Source of the DNA: RECO01 sp050485385
GTDB taxonomy: Bacteria; Pseudomonadota; Alphaproteobacteria; Geminicoccales; Geminicoccaceae
Length of the DNA stretch: 45,739 nt
Assembly: GCA_050485385.1 (NCBI GenBank)
Contig: JBJHBG010000026.1
Span: forward strand, 1-45,739
Reading direction: 5' to 3'
The notes under the pieces are model-generated. The model was not told the origin of the DNA and made no database searches. It worked only from the letters and a program-made list of their open reading frames with translations. Both the position numbers and the translations under genes were made by a program. Positions 32,455-40,765 of this stretch are shown piece by piece. Position 1 is the first letter of the stretch, and each line of letters opens with the position of its first letter.

Positions 32455-33438
32455 TCAGTGCCCCGACGTCGGCCGCTCGATCCTGAGGCGCGGATCGACG
32501 ACGTAGTAGAGCAGGTCGACGATGAGATTGATGATGACGAAGAACAGCGCCACCAACACCAAGTAGCTCGACATGATCGGAATGTCGCCGAAGCGGATGG
32601 CCTGGATGATCAACAGGCCCATGCCCGGCCACTGGAACACCGTCTCGGTGATGATCGAGAAGGCGAGCAGGGCGCCGATCTGCAGGCCCATGATGGTGAT
32701 GACGGGGACCAGCGTATTCTTCAGCGCGTGGCCGAAGTTGATCGAGCGCTGCTTGAGGCCGCGGGCGCGGGCGAACTTGATGTAGTCGGTTCTGAGCACC
32801 TCCAGCATCTCGGCACGGACGAGGCGCATGATCAGCGTGAGCTGGAACAGCGCCAAGGTGATCGCCGGCAGGATCAGGTGGCTCCAGCCGCGCAGCGTGA
32901 GGAAGCTCGTCTCCCACGGGCCGACGTCGACCAGGCCGCCGCGGCCGAAGGTCGGCAGCCACCCGAGCCAGACGCCGAAGATGAGGATGAGGAGAATGCC
33001 GATGAGGAACGTCGGCAGCGAGATGCCGACCAGGGAGACGGTGAGGAAGACGCGCGAGAGCCACGAATGTCGATGCAGGCCGGTATAGACGCCCATCGGT
33101 ACGCCGACGGCGACGGCGAGGATGGCGGAGACGAACACCAGCTCGAGCGTCGCCGGCAGGCGGTCGGCGATGAGGTCCTGCACCGAGCGGCCCATGCGGT
33201 AGGAGACGCCGAACTCGCCCTGGACGGCGTTGCCGACCCATTTGACGAACTGGATCGGAATGGGGTCCTCCAGGCCAAGCTGTTCCCGCAGCGCTTGGCG
33301 CTCCGCCGCGGTCGCTTCCTGGCCCAGCATGTTGTTGACGGGATCGCCGACGAACTGGAACAGCGAGAACGAGATGGCGGCGACCACCAACATGACGAAG
33401 ATCGCCTGCACCAGCCGCTGGGCCACGTAATCGAGCAT
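32455..33438 (-). CDS. Peptide-type ABC importer permease, DppB/OppB-like
   Basis: A 327-residue permease that begins MLDYVAQRLVQAIFVMLVVA, the usual DppB start helix, and has the long periplasmic loop with NNMLGQEATAAERQALREQ. The EAA coupling motif is in DYIKFARARGLKQRSINFGH. ATG 33438 has a strong GGAGGGGAG site. It is preceded by a 12-bp hairpin that separates it from the binding-protein gene. Confidence 0.94.
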   Translation of the reverse strand: MLDYVAQRLVQAIFVMLVVAAISFSLFQFVGDPVNNMLGQEATAAERQALREQLGLEDPIPIQFVKWVGNAVQGEFGVSYRMGRSVQDLIADRLPATLELVFVSAILAVAVGVPMGVYTGLHRHSWLSRVFLTVSLVGISLPTFLIGILLILIFGVWLGWLPTFGRGGLVDVGPWETSFLTLRGWSHLILPAITLALFQLTLIMRLVRAEMLEVLRTDYIKFARARGLKQRSINFGHALKNTLVPVITIMGLQIGALLAFSIITETVFQWPGMGLLIIQAIRFGDIPIMSSYLVLVALFFVIINLIVDLLYYVVDPRLRIERPTSGH

Positions 33439-33459
33439 CGGCTCCCCTCCGCAAGGACG

Positions 33460-33489
33460 AACGGCCCGGGGAGCACGCCCCGGGCCGTT
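33460..33489 (-). terminator. Hairpin between binding-protein and permease genes
   Basis: AACGGCCCGGGG-(6)-CCCCGGGCCGTT, a perfect 12-bp stem, starts 17 bases after the stop of the binding-protein gene. Such hairpins usually let most transcripts end after the binding protein, giving it an excess over the permeases. Confidence 0.65.
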
Positions 33490-33506
33490 GTCCCGAACGA
33501 CCGGAC

Positions 33507-35105
33507 CTAGTTCAAGGTGACGTAGCGAAGGTCGACGTCATTGAACGGCCGCTGGACGATCTCGGCGACGCGGTCGGTGCGCACGCCCCAGGCGAGCGCC
33601 TGCTGATGCAGCGGCAGGTGGCCGACGTCGTCCTTGTGGATCTGCATCGCCTCGCGGACGAGGTCCATGCGCACCTCCTCGTCGACCGTGACGGCGATGA
33701 GGTCGTGCAGTTCCTCCACGCGCGGGTTGGTGTAGCGCCCGGAATTCCAGGTGCCCTGGCCCGGCCCGTCGAGGGTGATGATGTTCTGGATCATGTTGAG
33801 GGCGTCGTAGCTGCCCGGCGTCCAGCCCAGCATGAAGAAGCTGGTGTTGTAGTTCTCGGTCGGGCCGATCTTGTTGAAGTGCAGCGACAGGGTCTGCGCG
33901 TTCAACGTGACGTCGATGCCGATGCGCCGCAGCATCGGCACCACGGCGGTGCAGATCGCCTCGTCGTTGACGTAGCGGTCGTTCGGGCAGTCGAGCGTCA
34001 CGGGGAAGCCGTCGGGGAAGCCCGCCTCGGCCAGGAGTTCACGCGCCCGGTCGGGGTCGAACGGGTAGGGCTCGTGGATGCTCTCGTCGAACCCGTGGAT
34101 GCCCGGCGCGATCATCGAGCCGGTGGGCGTCGAGGCGCCGCGCATCACCACGCGCTGGATGGCGTTGAGGTCGAGGGCGTGGGCGAAGGCCTGGCGCACG
34201 CGCTGGTCCTTGAACGGGTTCACGCCGGAGCCCGGCATGTCCATCAACTCGTCGCGGTGCTGGTCGAATCCCAGGAAGATGGTGCGCAGTTCGGGGCCCT
34301 GCATGACCTCGATATTGGCGTCGCCCTCCAGCCGCGGCACGTCCTGCAAGGGTACCGGGTACATCATGTCGATCTCGCCCGAGAGCAATGCTGCGACGCG
34401 GGTGGCGTCGTTGCCGATCGGCATGAAGACCGCGCGGTCGATGTTGTCGGTGCGGTCGGCATGGCCCCACCAGTTCTCGTTCGGCACGAGGACGAGGCGG
34501 TTGTCCTGCACCCACTCGACGAGGCGATAGGGGCCGGTGCCGTTGGCGTTGAGATTGGCGAAGTTGGTCGCACCGCCGCCGGGGCTTACCTGGAAGCTGT
34601 CGTTGGCCTCCATGTACTGCTCGCTGACGATGAAGAAGAGCGGCATGTTCAACAGCAGGATCGGGTCCGGCCCGCGCGTGACGATGTGCACGGTGTGGTC
34701 GTCGACCGCCTTCACCTCCTCGACCGAGGCGACGTAGGTGCTCATCTCGGCACCCGACTGCGTCATGCGGCGAAAGCTGTAGACCACGTCGGCCGCCGTG
34801 AACGGCGTGCCGTCGTGGAACTCGACGCCCTCGCGCAACTTGAACTCCCAGGTGACGTCGTCGAGGCGATCCCATTCGACGGCGAGGTCGGGGTGCAGCG
34901 AGAGGTCGGGTTTTCGGTGCAGCAGCGAGCCGTAGATGGCGCCCTTCACGGCGTTGGTGGTGCCGTGGTTGTGCATGTGCGGGTCGAGGCCGAGGATGTC
35001 GCCGGTGGTCGCGTACCGGAACACTTTCTCCTCGTTGGCGAGCGCAGCCATGCCGGACACTGCCAGCATCGCCGCCGCTGCGACCGCAAGGCCGAAACGG
35101 GTCAT
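33507..35105 (-). CDS. Periplasmic peptide/small-molecule binding protein (SBP_bac_5 family)
   Basis: A 532-residue solute-binding protein. A clear signal peptide (LAVAAAAMLAVSGMAALANE, cut likely after ALA near residue 24) exports it. The mature chain has family blocks YATTGDILGLDPHMHNH, AVEWDRLDDVTWEFKLREGV and FHDGTPFTAADVVYSFRRM, then a C-terminal PLHQQALAWGVR. It captures substrate for the DppBCDF-like importer downstream. The ligand could be peptide, opine, nickel-chelate or another small solute; nothing in sequence decides. ATG 35105 follows GGGAG. It is divergent from the two-subunit ThDP decarboxylase genes. Confidence 0.93.
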   Translation of the reverse strand: MTRFGLAVAAAAMLAVSGMAALANEEKVFRYATTGDILGLDPHMHNHGTTNAVKGAIYGSLLHRKPDLSLHPDLAVEWDRLDDVTWEFKLREGVEFHDGTPFTAADVVYSFRRMTQSGAEMSTYVASVEEVKAVDDHTVHIVTRGPDPILLLNMPLFFIVSEQYMEANDSFQVSPGGGATNFANLNANGTGPYRLVEWVQDNRLVLVPNENWWGHADRTDNIDRAVFMPIGNDATRVAALLSGEIDMMYPVPLQDVPRLEGDANIEVMQGPELRTIFLGFDQHRDELMDMPGSGVNPFKDQRVRQAFAHALDLNAIQRVVMRGASTPTGSMIAPGIHGFDESIHEPYPFDPDRARELLAEAGFPDGFPVTLDCPNDRYVNDEAICTAVVPMLRRIGIDVTLNAQTLSLHFNKIGPTENYNTSFFMLGWTPGSYDALNMIQNIITLDGPGQGTWNSGRYTNPRVEELHDLIAVTVDEEVRMDLVREAMQIHKDDVGHLPLHQQALAWGVRTDRVAEIVQRPFNDVDLRYVTLN

Positions 35106-35182
35106 GTGCGGTGGTCTCCCATGCAATGGCCCGCGATGCCTGCACGCGGACCCATCGAATCGAGAGCACTAGACCACTTCGT

Positions 35183-35229
35183 TGCGCCTCACCAGCCATC
35201 GATTTTCGCCGTGGCTCCGGCGAGGCGCA
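35183..35229. promoter_or_regulatory. Long inverted repeat in the divergent SBP/decarboxylase promoter region
   Basis: TGCGCCTCACC-AGCCA (35183-35198) can pair with TGGCT-cc-GGCGAGGCGCA (35212-35229): a ~16-bp stem with one mismatch, a 2-base bulge and a 13-base loop. It sits in the 177-bp divergent region, 54 bases before the decarboxylase start and 78 from the binding-protein start. A shared operator or leader structure is possible. Confidence 0.5.
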
Positions 35230-35282
35230 CTTGTCGCACGCCGCCTCCACGGTCTAAGCAACCCACCTTAGGGGGAGGCAGC

Positions 35283-35789
35283 ATGCAGAGTTGGCAGAAC
35301 GACATCTTTCGGGCGCTCAAGCGCGCCCGGATCGCGCAGATGGCCTACGTGCCGGATGCGGGGCACACCGCCGTGATCGACGCCTGCGAGGCCGATCCCG
35401 AGATCGAGGCGACGGTGCTCACCACCGAGGAGGAGGGTATTCCCCTGCTCTCGGGCGCTTGGCTCGGCGGCCAGCGCGGCGTGCTGCTCATGCAGTCGAG
35501 CGGTGTCGGCAACTGCATCAACCTGTTGGGCCTGCCGCAGCTCATGGGCATTCCCTTGCCGATGCTCGTCACCATGCGCGGCGAGTGGGCCGAGTTCAAC
35601 GGCTGGCAGGTGCCCATGGGCCAGGGCACGCGGCCGGTGCTGGAGGCCATGGGCGTCATCGTCTACCGCGCCGACCGGCCGGACGAGGTGGGCGAGATCG
35701 TCGAGGGCGCGTTGGACCTCGCCTTCGACGGCGAGCGCAGCGTCGCCGTGCTGCTCGGCCAGCGGCTGATCGGGAGGAAGGACTGGTGA
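35283..35789 (+). CDS. ThDP-dependent decarboxylase alpha subunit, sulfopyruvate/phosphonopyruvate type (ComD-like)
   Basis: A 168-residue PYR-domain subunit. The cofactor-activating Glu lies in VLTTEEEGIPLLSGAWLGGQ; then LLMQSSGVGNCINLL and PMLVTMRGEWAEFNGWQVPM follow the ComD pattern (compare EEEGVGICAGAYLAG in archaeal ComD, recalled). With the ComE-like subunit it would decarboxylate a 3-carbon alpha-keto acid carrying a sulfonate or phosphonate. ATG 35283 follows a strong GGGGGAGG. Its stop overlaps the partner's GTG start (GTGA). It is divergent from an ABC importer whose substrate may be its precursor. Confidence 0.85.
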   Translation: MQSWQNDIFRALKRARIAQMAYVPDAGHTAVIDACEADPEIEATVLTTEEEGIPLLSGAWLGGQRGVLLMQSSGVGNCINLLGLPQLMGIPLPMLVTMRGEWAEFNGWQVPMGQGTRPVLEAMGVIVYRADRPDEVGEIVEGALDLAFDGERSVAVLLGQRLIGRKDW

Positions 35790-36358
35790 GTGCGATGGAT
35801 CGCCGCAAGGCCACCGCCGCCCTGCTCGACGGCCGCCGCGAGCTCGCGGTGGTGACGGGGCTCGGCTCGCCCTCCTACGACGCCTATGCCGCGGGCGACC
35901 ACGACCGCAACGTCTATCTCTGGGGCTCGATGGGGGCGGCCGTCGCCATGGGCCTCGGCCTTGCGCTGGCCCGCAAGGACCTGCCCGTCTTGGTGCTGAC
36001 GGGCGACGGCGAACTGCTGATGGGGCTCGGTTCGCTCGCCACGGCCGGCGTCAAACGGCCACCCAACCTCACCGTGGCCGTGCTCGACAACGGTCACTAC
36101 GGCGAGACCGGCATGCAGGCGAGCCACACCGGCAAGGGTGCGGACCTCGAGGGCGTGGCCAAGGCGCTCGGCTTCGCTTGGACCGAGACGGTCGGCACGC
36201 TCGACCGCGTGGCCGCCGTCCGCCCCCGGCTGGAAGCGCGCGAGGGCCTCGGCTTCGTCCGCTTGATGATCGACACCGGCGAGCCGGACCGGGTGCTGCC
36301 ACCGCGCGACGGCCACTTCATCAAGCACCGCGTCCGCCGCGCGCTCGGCGTCGACTGA
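35786..36358 (+). CDS. ThDP-dependent decarboxylase beta subunit (ComE-like)
   Basis: A 190-residue PP-domain subunit that binds the diphosphate of ThDP. The motif starts at LVLTGDGELLMGLGSLAT and ends at VAVLDNGHYGETGMQ, i.e. the GDG-x(~26)-N Mg2+/ThDP signature. LWGSMGAAVAMGLGLAL is the family's preceding block. The GTG start at 35786 has GGGAGGAAGG 8 nt upstream and overlaps the alpha stop. Alpha and beta together equal one chain of single-polypeptide phosphonopyruvate decarboxylase. A hairpin follows the stop. Confidence 0.86.
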   Translation: MSAMDRRKATAALLDGRRELAVVTGLGSPSYDAYAAGDHDRNVYLWGSMGAAVAMGLGLALARKDLPVLVLTGDGELLMGLGSLATAGVKRPPNLTVAVLDNGHYGETGMQASHTGKGADLEGVAKALGFAWTETVGTLDRVAAVRPRLEAREGLGFVRLMIDTGEPDRVLPPRDGHFIKHRVRRALGVD

Positions 36359-36363
36359 AGGGG

Positions 36364-36385
36364 CGAGGGGGCTTTCGGCCCCTCG
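36364..36385. terminator. Bidirectional hairpin between comE-like gene and alcohol dehydrogenase
   Basis: CGAGGGG-GCTTTCGG-CCCCTCG, a 7-bp perfect stem, lies between two convergent genes (ends 36358 and 36402), so it can serve both strands. It belongs to the window's GC-rich hairpin family. Confidence 0.65.
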
Positions 36386-36401
36386 AACCTCCGGCTGCCG
36401 C

Positions 36402-37532
36402 CTAGCCGGCGAACCTGACCACCTGCCGCAACGCCGAGCCGGCGGCGAGGGCCTCCAGGGCGTCGTTCAGGTCGTCGAGGCCGATGATGCGGTCGATCAG
36501 CTTCTCGACCGGCATCAGCCCCGCCTGCTGGAGCGCCAAGAAGCGCGGCAGGTCGCGCTGCGGCACGCAACTGCCGACATAGGAGCCCTTGAGGGTGCGC
36601 TCCTCGGCCACCAGCCGCACCTGGTTGACGCCGAGAGCCTTGTCGGGCGGGGCGAGGCCCGCGGTGACGGTGGTACCGCCGCGAGCGGTGATCTCGTAGG
36701 CCAACTCCAAGGCCGGCAACGCGCCCGCCGTCTCCACGGCGACGTCGACGCCGCCGCCGGTCGCATCCTTGATCTGCTGGATGGCGTCGTTGGCCCGCGC
36801 ATCCACGGCGAGGGTGGCGCCGAATCGCTTGGCGGCCTCCAGCTTCTCCGGGACCAGATCGACCGCGACGATCTGACGGCAACCGGCGAGCTTGCCGGCC
36901 ATCACCGCGTTGAGCCCGACGCCGCCGCAGCCGACCACGGCGAGCGTGCCGCCGGGCTTCAGCCCGCCCGTGTTGAGCACGGCACCCGCACCCGTCAGCA
37001 CCGCGCAGCCGAAGATCGCCGCCAGTTCGAGGGGAATGGCGGGATCGACCTTGACGACCGAATGCGCGGAGACCACCGCCCGCTCGGCGAAGCCCGAAAC
37101 GCCGACATGGTGGTGGATCGCCTCGCCGCCCTGGCTCAGCCTCCGGCCACCGCCGAGCAATTCGCCCTTGCCGTTGGCGGCGTTGCCCGGCGCGCAGAGG
37201 GCCGGCCGGCCGTCGCGGCAGGACGGGCAACGGCCGCACATCGGCACGAACACGGTGACGACGTGGTCGCCCAGGACGAGATCGGCCACGCCCTCGCCGA
37301 CCGCCTCGACGACACCCGCCGCCTCGTGGCCGAGGACCATGGGCAACGGCCGGGGACGCACGCCGTCGACCACCGAGAGGTCCGAATGGCAGAGGCTGGC
37401 GGCGGCCATCTTCAACCGCACCTCACCCGGCCCCGGCGCGGCCAGCTCGACGTCCTCGATCCGGAGCGGCCGGCTCTCGGTGTAGGGCCGCTCCAGCCCG
37501 CTTCGGCGCAGCACCGCCGCCTTGATCCGCAT
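36402..37532 (-). CDS. Zinc-dependent alcohol dehydrogenase (MDR family)
   Basis: A 376-residue zinc MDR. Catalytic-zinc ligands are seen in ASLCHSDLSV (Cys48) and LGHEAAGVVEAVG (His68). The structural-zinc lobe has CGRCPSCRDGRPALC, the four-Cys pattern. The Rossmann loop is VVGCGGVGLNAV, and VAVDLVPEKLEAAKRFGATL follows. This is the class-III-like/aryl-alcohol branch; the substrate is unknown, but the neighbouring ThDP decarboxylase would release an aldehyde it could act on. ATG 37532 has GGGAGGCGAGG upstream. Confidence 0.93.
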   Translation of the reverse strand: MRIKAAVLRRSGLERPYTESRPLRIEDVELAAPGPGEVRLKMAAASLCHSDLSVVDGVRPRPLPMVLGHEAAGVVEAVGEGVADLVLGDHVVTVFVPMCGRCPSCRDGRPALCAPGNAANGKGELLGGGRRLSQGGEAIHHHVGVSGFAERAVVSAHSVVKVDPAIPLELAAIFGCAVLTGAGAVLNTGGLKPGGTLAVVGCGGVGLNAVMAGKLAGCRQIVAVDLVPEKLEAAKRFGATLAVDARANDAIQQIKDATGGGVDVAVETAGALPALELAYEITARGGTTVTAGLAPPDKALGVNQVRLVAEERTLKGSYVGSCVPQRDLPRFLALQQAGLMPVEKLIDRIIGLDDLNDALEALAAGSALRQVVRFAG

Positions 37533-37677
37533 CCTCGCCTCCCTCGTTACGCCCAGCCCTAGGAAGCATCACCGAGTAGGGGTTTCGTCAACACAGCCGC
37601 GCGCACACCCTTGCCAGCGAGGCGCCGACCCGGTTCAACCGGCGCATCCGCATCCGCTCGCACGAAAGCCCTCGCCC

Positions 37678-38718
37678 ATGGTCGCCCTCTTCGACGGTCA
37701 CAACGACCTCCTGCTCAAGCTGTGGCGCCAGGATCCGGGCGACGGCTCGGTGTTCCTCCAGGGTGACGCCAAGGGGCATCTGGACCTCGACCGCTGCCGC
37801 ATCGGCGGCTTTGCCGGTGGGCTCTTCGCCTGCTTCGTGCCGTCCCCCGGCTCCAGCGGCGAAGCGCGCGGCAACATGGGCGCCGGGCTCACCACCAATC
37901 CGGTCGAGCACGGGCCGGCCTTGGAGATCACCACGGCGCAGGGGGCGCGGCTGCTCAGGCTGGAGGCGCAGAGTAGGGGTGCTTTGCGCGTCTGCCGCTC
38001 GGTCGCGGACATCCGCGCCGCCATGGCGAACGGCGCCATCGCCGCCGTCTGGCACCTCGAAGGCGCCGAGGCCATCGGTGCCGACCTGATGGAACTGGAC
38101 GTGCTGCACGCCGCGGGCCTCCGCTCGCTCGGCCCGGTCTGGAGCCGGCCCAACCTCTTCGGTCACGGCGTGCCCTTCGCCTATTTCACCAGCCCCGACA
38201 CCGGCCCCGGTCTGAGCGACGCCGGCATCCGGTTGGTCCGCGCCGCGGACGAGAAGCGCATCCTGCTCGACACCTCGCACATGAACGAGCAGGGCTTTTG
38301 GGACCTCGCCCGCACCTCGACGCGGCCGTTCGTCGCCAGCCACGCCAACGCCCACGCGCTGGTGCCCTCGGCCCGCAACCTCACCGACCGGCAGCTCGAC
38401 TGCATCCGCGAGCGCAACGGCTTGGTCGGGGTCAACCTGTCGGTCCCGGACCTGCGACCCGACTGCAAGCGCGACCCGGAGACCTCGCTCGACCTGGTCG
38501 TCGCCATGTTCGACTACCTGATCGAACGGCTGGGCGAGGATCGCGTGGGCCTCGGCTCCGACTTCGACGGTGCCACCATCCCGGCGGCCATCGGCAGTGC
38601 GGCAGGCCTGCCCAAGCTGTTCGAGGCCCTTGCCGCCAAGGGCTACGACGACGCGCTGATCGCCAAGCTGGCGAACGGCAACTGGTTGGCGCTCCTGGAG
38701 CGCGTCTGGGAGGGCTGA
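37678..38718 (+). CDS. M19-family membrane dipeptidase
   Basis: A 346-residue zinc dipeptidase. DGHNDLLLKLWR at the N terminus supplies the HxD pair, AVWHLEGAEAIGADL the bridging Glu, RILLDTSHMNEQGFWD and PFVASHANAHAL the later His ligands, and VGLGSDFDGA the catalytic Asp. Unlike renal dipeptidase it has no signal peptide, so it is cytoplasmic. It could hydrolyse dipeptides brought in by the nearby importer. ATG 37678 has no good ribosome-binding site. The photolyase gene follows 30 bases later. Confidence 0.92.
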   Translation: MVALFDGHNDLLLKLWRQDPGDGSVFLQGDAKGHLDLDRCRIGGFAGGLFACFVPSPGSSGEARGNMGAGLTTNPVEHGPALEITTAQGARLLRLEAQSRGALRVCRSVADIRAAMANGAIAAVWHLEGAEAIGADLMELDVLHAAGLRSLGPVWSRPNLFGHGVPFAYFTSPDTGPGLSDAGIRLVRAADEKRILLDTSHMNEQGFWDLARTSTRPFVASHANAHALVPSARNLTDRQLDCIRERNGLVGVNLSVPDLRPDCKRDPETSLDLVVAMFDYLIERLGEDRVGLGSDFDGATIPAAIGSAAGLPKLFEALAAKGYDDALIAKLANGNWLALLERVWEG

Positions 38719-38748
38719 CGCCGAGGCCGGGCGGCCTATCTCCGTGCC

Positions 38749-40230
38749 ATGGCCCGAGCCCCCGTCCACCTCGTCTGGTTCAAGCGCGACCTGCGCACGC
38801 ATGATCACGCCGCCCTGGCGGCGGCGGCGGCGCATGGCCTCGTCCTGCCGCTGTACGTGGTCGAGCCCGCCTATTGGCGCCTTTCGGACAGCGCGCCCCG
38901 GCATTGGGCGTTCGTGCGCGACAGTCTGGCCGAGCTGGACGCCGAGCTGACCCGCCTCGGGGCGCCGCTGGTCGTACGCAGCGGCGACGCGGTGGACGTG
39001 CTGAGGGACATCCTCGACCGACGCCCCGTGGCCGCCGTCCACAGCCACCAGGAGACCGGCAACGCCTGGACCTTCGCCCGCGACCGCGCGGTGGCGGCCT
39101 TGCTGCGGGAACGCGGCATCCCCTGGCACGAGTACCGCCAACACGGCGTGATCCGCGGGCTGCGGTCGCGCGACGGCTGGGCCGCCAAGTGGGAACGGCT
39201 GATGCGCGCACCGGCGATCGACGCACCCGCCCGCTTGGCCCCGGCTCTGGCGCCCGAGCCATTCGCACTGCCGGACGGCGACGACTGCCCCGGCCGGCAG
39301 ACGGGTGGACGCACGGCCGGGCTCGACCTTCTGGCCAGCTTCGTCGGCTCGCGCGGGCGCGACTACCGCCGCGCCATGGCGACACCGGTCACAGCGTTCG
39401 ATGCCTGCTCGCGGCTGTCGCCCCACCTGGCCTGGGGCACGCTGTCCTTGCGCGAGGTGCATCGCCGGACGCTGGCGGAGTTGGACCGGGGCGGGCACGA
39501 CACGGTGCAGCGGGCGGGCCTCGTCTCCTTCCGCTCGCGGCTGCACTGGCACTGCCACTTCATCCAAAAGCTGGAGAGCGAGCCCGCCATCGAGAGCCGC
39601 AACGTCCACCCCGCCTACGACGCGCTCGACCGCAACGCCGCGCCGGCGAAGCTGGCGGCTTTTCGCGACGGCCGCACGGGCTACCCCTTCGTCGACGCCT
39701 GCCTGCGGGCGCTTGCCCACACGGGTTGGATCAACTTCCGCGTGCGGGCCATGCTGGTCTCGTTCGCGAGCTACCATCTCTGGCTCGATTGGCGGGCGAC
39801 GGGTCCGATCCTGGCGCGCTGGTTCACCGACTACGAACCCGGCATCCACTGGTCGCAGATGCAGATGCAGAGCGGCACCACCGGCATCAACACGATCCGG
39901 CTCTACAATCCGATCAAACAGTCGAAGGAGCTCGACCCCGAGGGCGGCTTCATCCGCCGCTGGGTGCCGGAACTGGCGCACCTGCCGACCCCGCTCCTGC
40001 ACGAACCCTGGCAGGGCACCGTTTCGGGCTATCCGCCGCCCCTCGTCGACCACGCCAGCGCCGCCAAGGCCGCGCGCGACCGGGTCTACGCCGTCCGCCG
40101 TGGCAGCGACTACCGCGAGGCCGCCGACGCGATCCAAATGCTGCACGGCAGCCGCCGCTCGGGCCTGCCACCGACACGACGGCCGGTGAAGGCCAAGGCG
40201 GACCGGCGTCAACTGCGCCTCGACCTTTGA
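38749..40230 (+). CDS. Cryptochrome/photolyase-family FAD protein
   Basis: A 493-residue photolyase-type flavoprotein that would repair UV-induced pyrimidine dimers or sense light. The N-terminal alpha/beta antenna domain starts PVHLVWFKRDLRTHDHAAL. The helical FAD domain has SPHLAWGTLSLREVHRRTL, RTGYPFVDACLRALAHTGWI, RVRAMLVSFASYHLWLDW and WFTDYEPGIHWSQMQMQSGT, the FAD- and lesion-binding core. The tail is basic. Its TGA overlaps the TTG of a DUF2256 gene (TTGA), a known partner of photolyases. Which lesion it repairs is not decided here. Confidence 0.93.
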   Translation: MARAPVHLVWFKRDLRTHDHAALAAAAAHGLVLPLYVVEPAYWRLSDSAPRHWAFVRDSLAELDAELTRLGAPLVVRSGDAVDVLRDILDRRPVAAVHSHQETGNAWTFARDRAVAALLRERGIPWHEYRQHGVIRGLRSRDGWAAKWERLMRAPAIDAPARLAPALAPEPFALPDGDDCPGRQTGGRTAGLDLLASFVGSRGRDYRRAMATPVTAFDACSRLSPHLAWGTLSLREVHRRTLAELDRGGHDTVQRAGLVSFRSRLHWHCHFIQKLESEPAIESRNVHPAYDALDRNAAPAKLAAFRDGRTGYPFVDACLRALAHTGWINFRVRAMLVSFASYHLWLDWRATGPILARWFTDYEPGIHWSQMQMQSGTTGINTIRLYNPIKQSKELDPEGGFIRRWVPELAHLPTPLLHEPWQGTVSGYPPPLVDHASAAKAARDRVYAVRRGSDYREAADAIQMLHGSRRSGLPPTRRPVKAKADRRQLRLDL

Positions 40231-40400
40231 AGCGCCGCGCCAACGACAAGAGCGACCTGCCGATTAAGACCTGCGCCGCCTGCGGCCGGCCGTTCCGGTG
40301 GCGACGCAAGTGGGCGCGGGATTGGGAGCAGGTCCGCTACTGCTCGAAGCGGTGTCGAGGGAGACGTCACACCCCTCGCCTCGACGCGCCGCCGCGATGA
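40227..40400 (+). CDS. DUF2256 zinc-ribbon micro-protein
   Basis: A 57-residue protein beginning with a TTG that overlaps the photolyase stop. DLPIKTCAACGRPFRWRRKW followed by ARDWEQVRYCSKRCRGRR matches DUF2256: two Cys pairs (CAAC, CSKRC) in a mini zinc ribbon with basic residues. DUF2256 proteins are typically encoded beside photolyase/cryptochrome genes; their role is unknown. The gene is shorter than usual gene-calling limits and lacks ATG, so it is easy to miss. Confidence 0.85.
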   Translation: MKRRANDKSDLPIKTCAACGRPFRWRRKWARDWEQVRYCSKRCRGRRHTPRLDAPPR

Positions 40401-40590
40401 GCACCGCGGCCATCGCCGCCGCTTCCTAGTCCGGTTGCCGTGCCCGCCTTGCATGCCGCATTCAAGATGCGGAGCGGGGAGGGTCGATGGGCATGGGCCG
40501 CCGGACGTGCCCGCGGTCGAAGCCAACCCAGGCACGACACGAACCGCTTTACCGTGCTGGCCGTGGCGGCGGCATCGCCGACGTCGACCT

Positions 40591-40663
40591 CGGCCGCAAC
40601 CCCAGCCAGCCAACCGTCACCCATGTCCTCGTACGCCGGTAACCCTTGTCTCCGGTCCGCACA
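40591..40663 (+). repeat. Dispersed 73-bp intergenic repeat, copy B
   Basis: It matches the reverse complement of 1473-1545 at 68 of 73 positions. Like copy A, it lies downstream of a gene (DUF2256) and reads in that gene's direction. The unit begins CGGCC and includes ACCCATGTCCTCGTACGCC. Confidence 0.85.
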
Positions 40664-40700
40664 CCCCCTGCACCCCCTGTCTATCGGGCATCGGGGCGCG

Positions 40701-40721
40701 CGGGGGGCCAAAAGCCCCCCG
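40701..40721. terminator. GC-rich hairpin upstream of the TRAP remnant
   Basis: CGGGGGGC-CAAAA-GCCCCCCG, an 8-bp perfect stem, is followed by ACCTT. It is another member of the window's GC-rich hairpin family and could end transcription coming from the photolyase operon. Confidence 0.55.
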
Positions 40722-40765
40722 ACCTTACCGCTCGAGATCGAGGTGAGGCCGTGATCGTCGTCTGA

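Larger units (their letters stand above)
40401..40765. other. Intergenic region without a supported gene
   Basis: These 365 bases hold a small hairpin CCGCAT-TCAAG-ATGCGG (40456-40472), the second copy of the 73-bp repeat (40591-40663), a G/C-rich stretch with CTGCACCCCCTG, and a hairpin at 40701-40721. Open frames here have no family features. It looks like a decayed segment upstream of a broken TRAP gene, possibly where the missing TRAP dctP/dctQ genes once lay. Confidence 0.7.

Noticed and set aside
37588..40212. 874-codon open frame on the minus strand
   Set aside because: It covers the M19 dipeptidase and photolyase on the opposite strand; both of those have complete family motifs, and this one has none.
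40435..40754. Open frames of about 100 codons in the spacer before the TRAP remnant
   Set aside because: They span the dispersed repeat and a hairpin, show no domain or ribosome-binding site, and exist in several frames at once.
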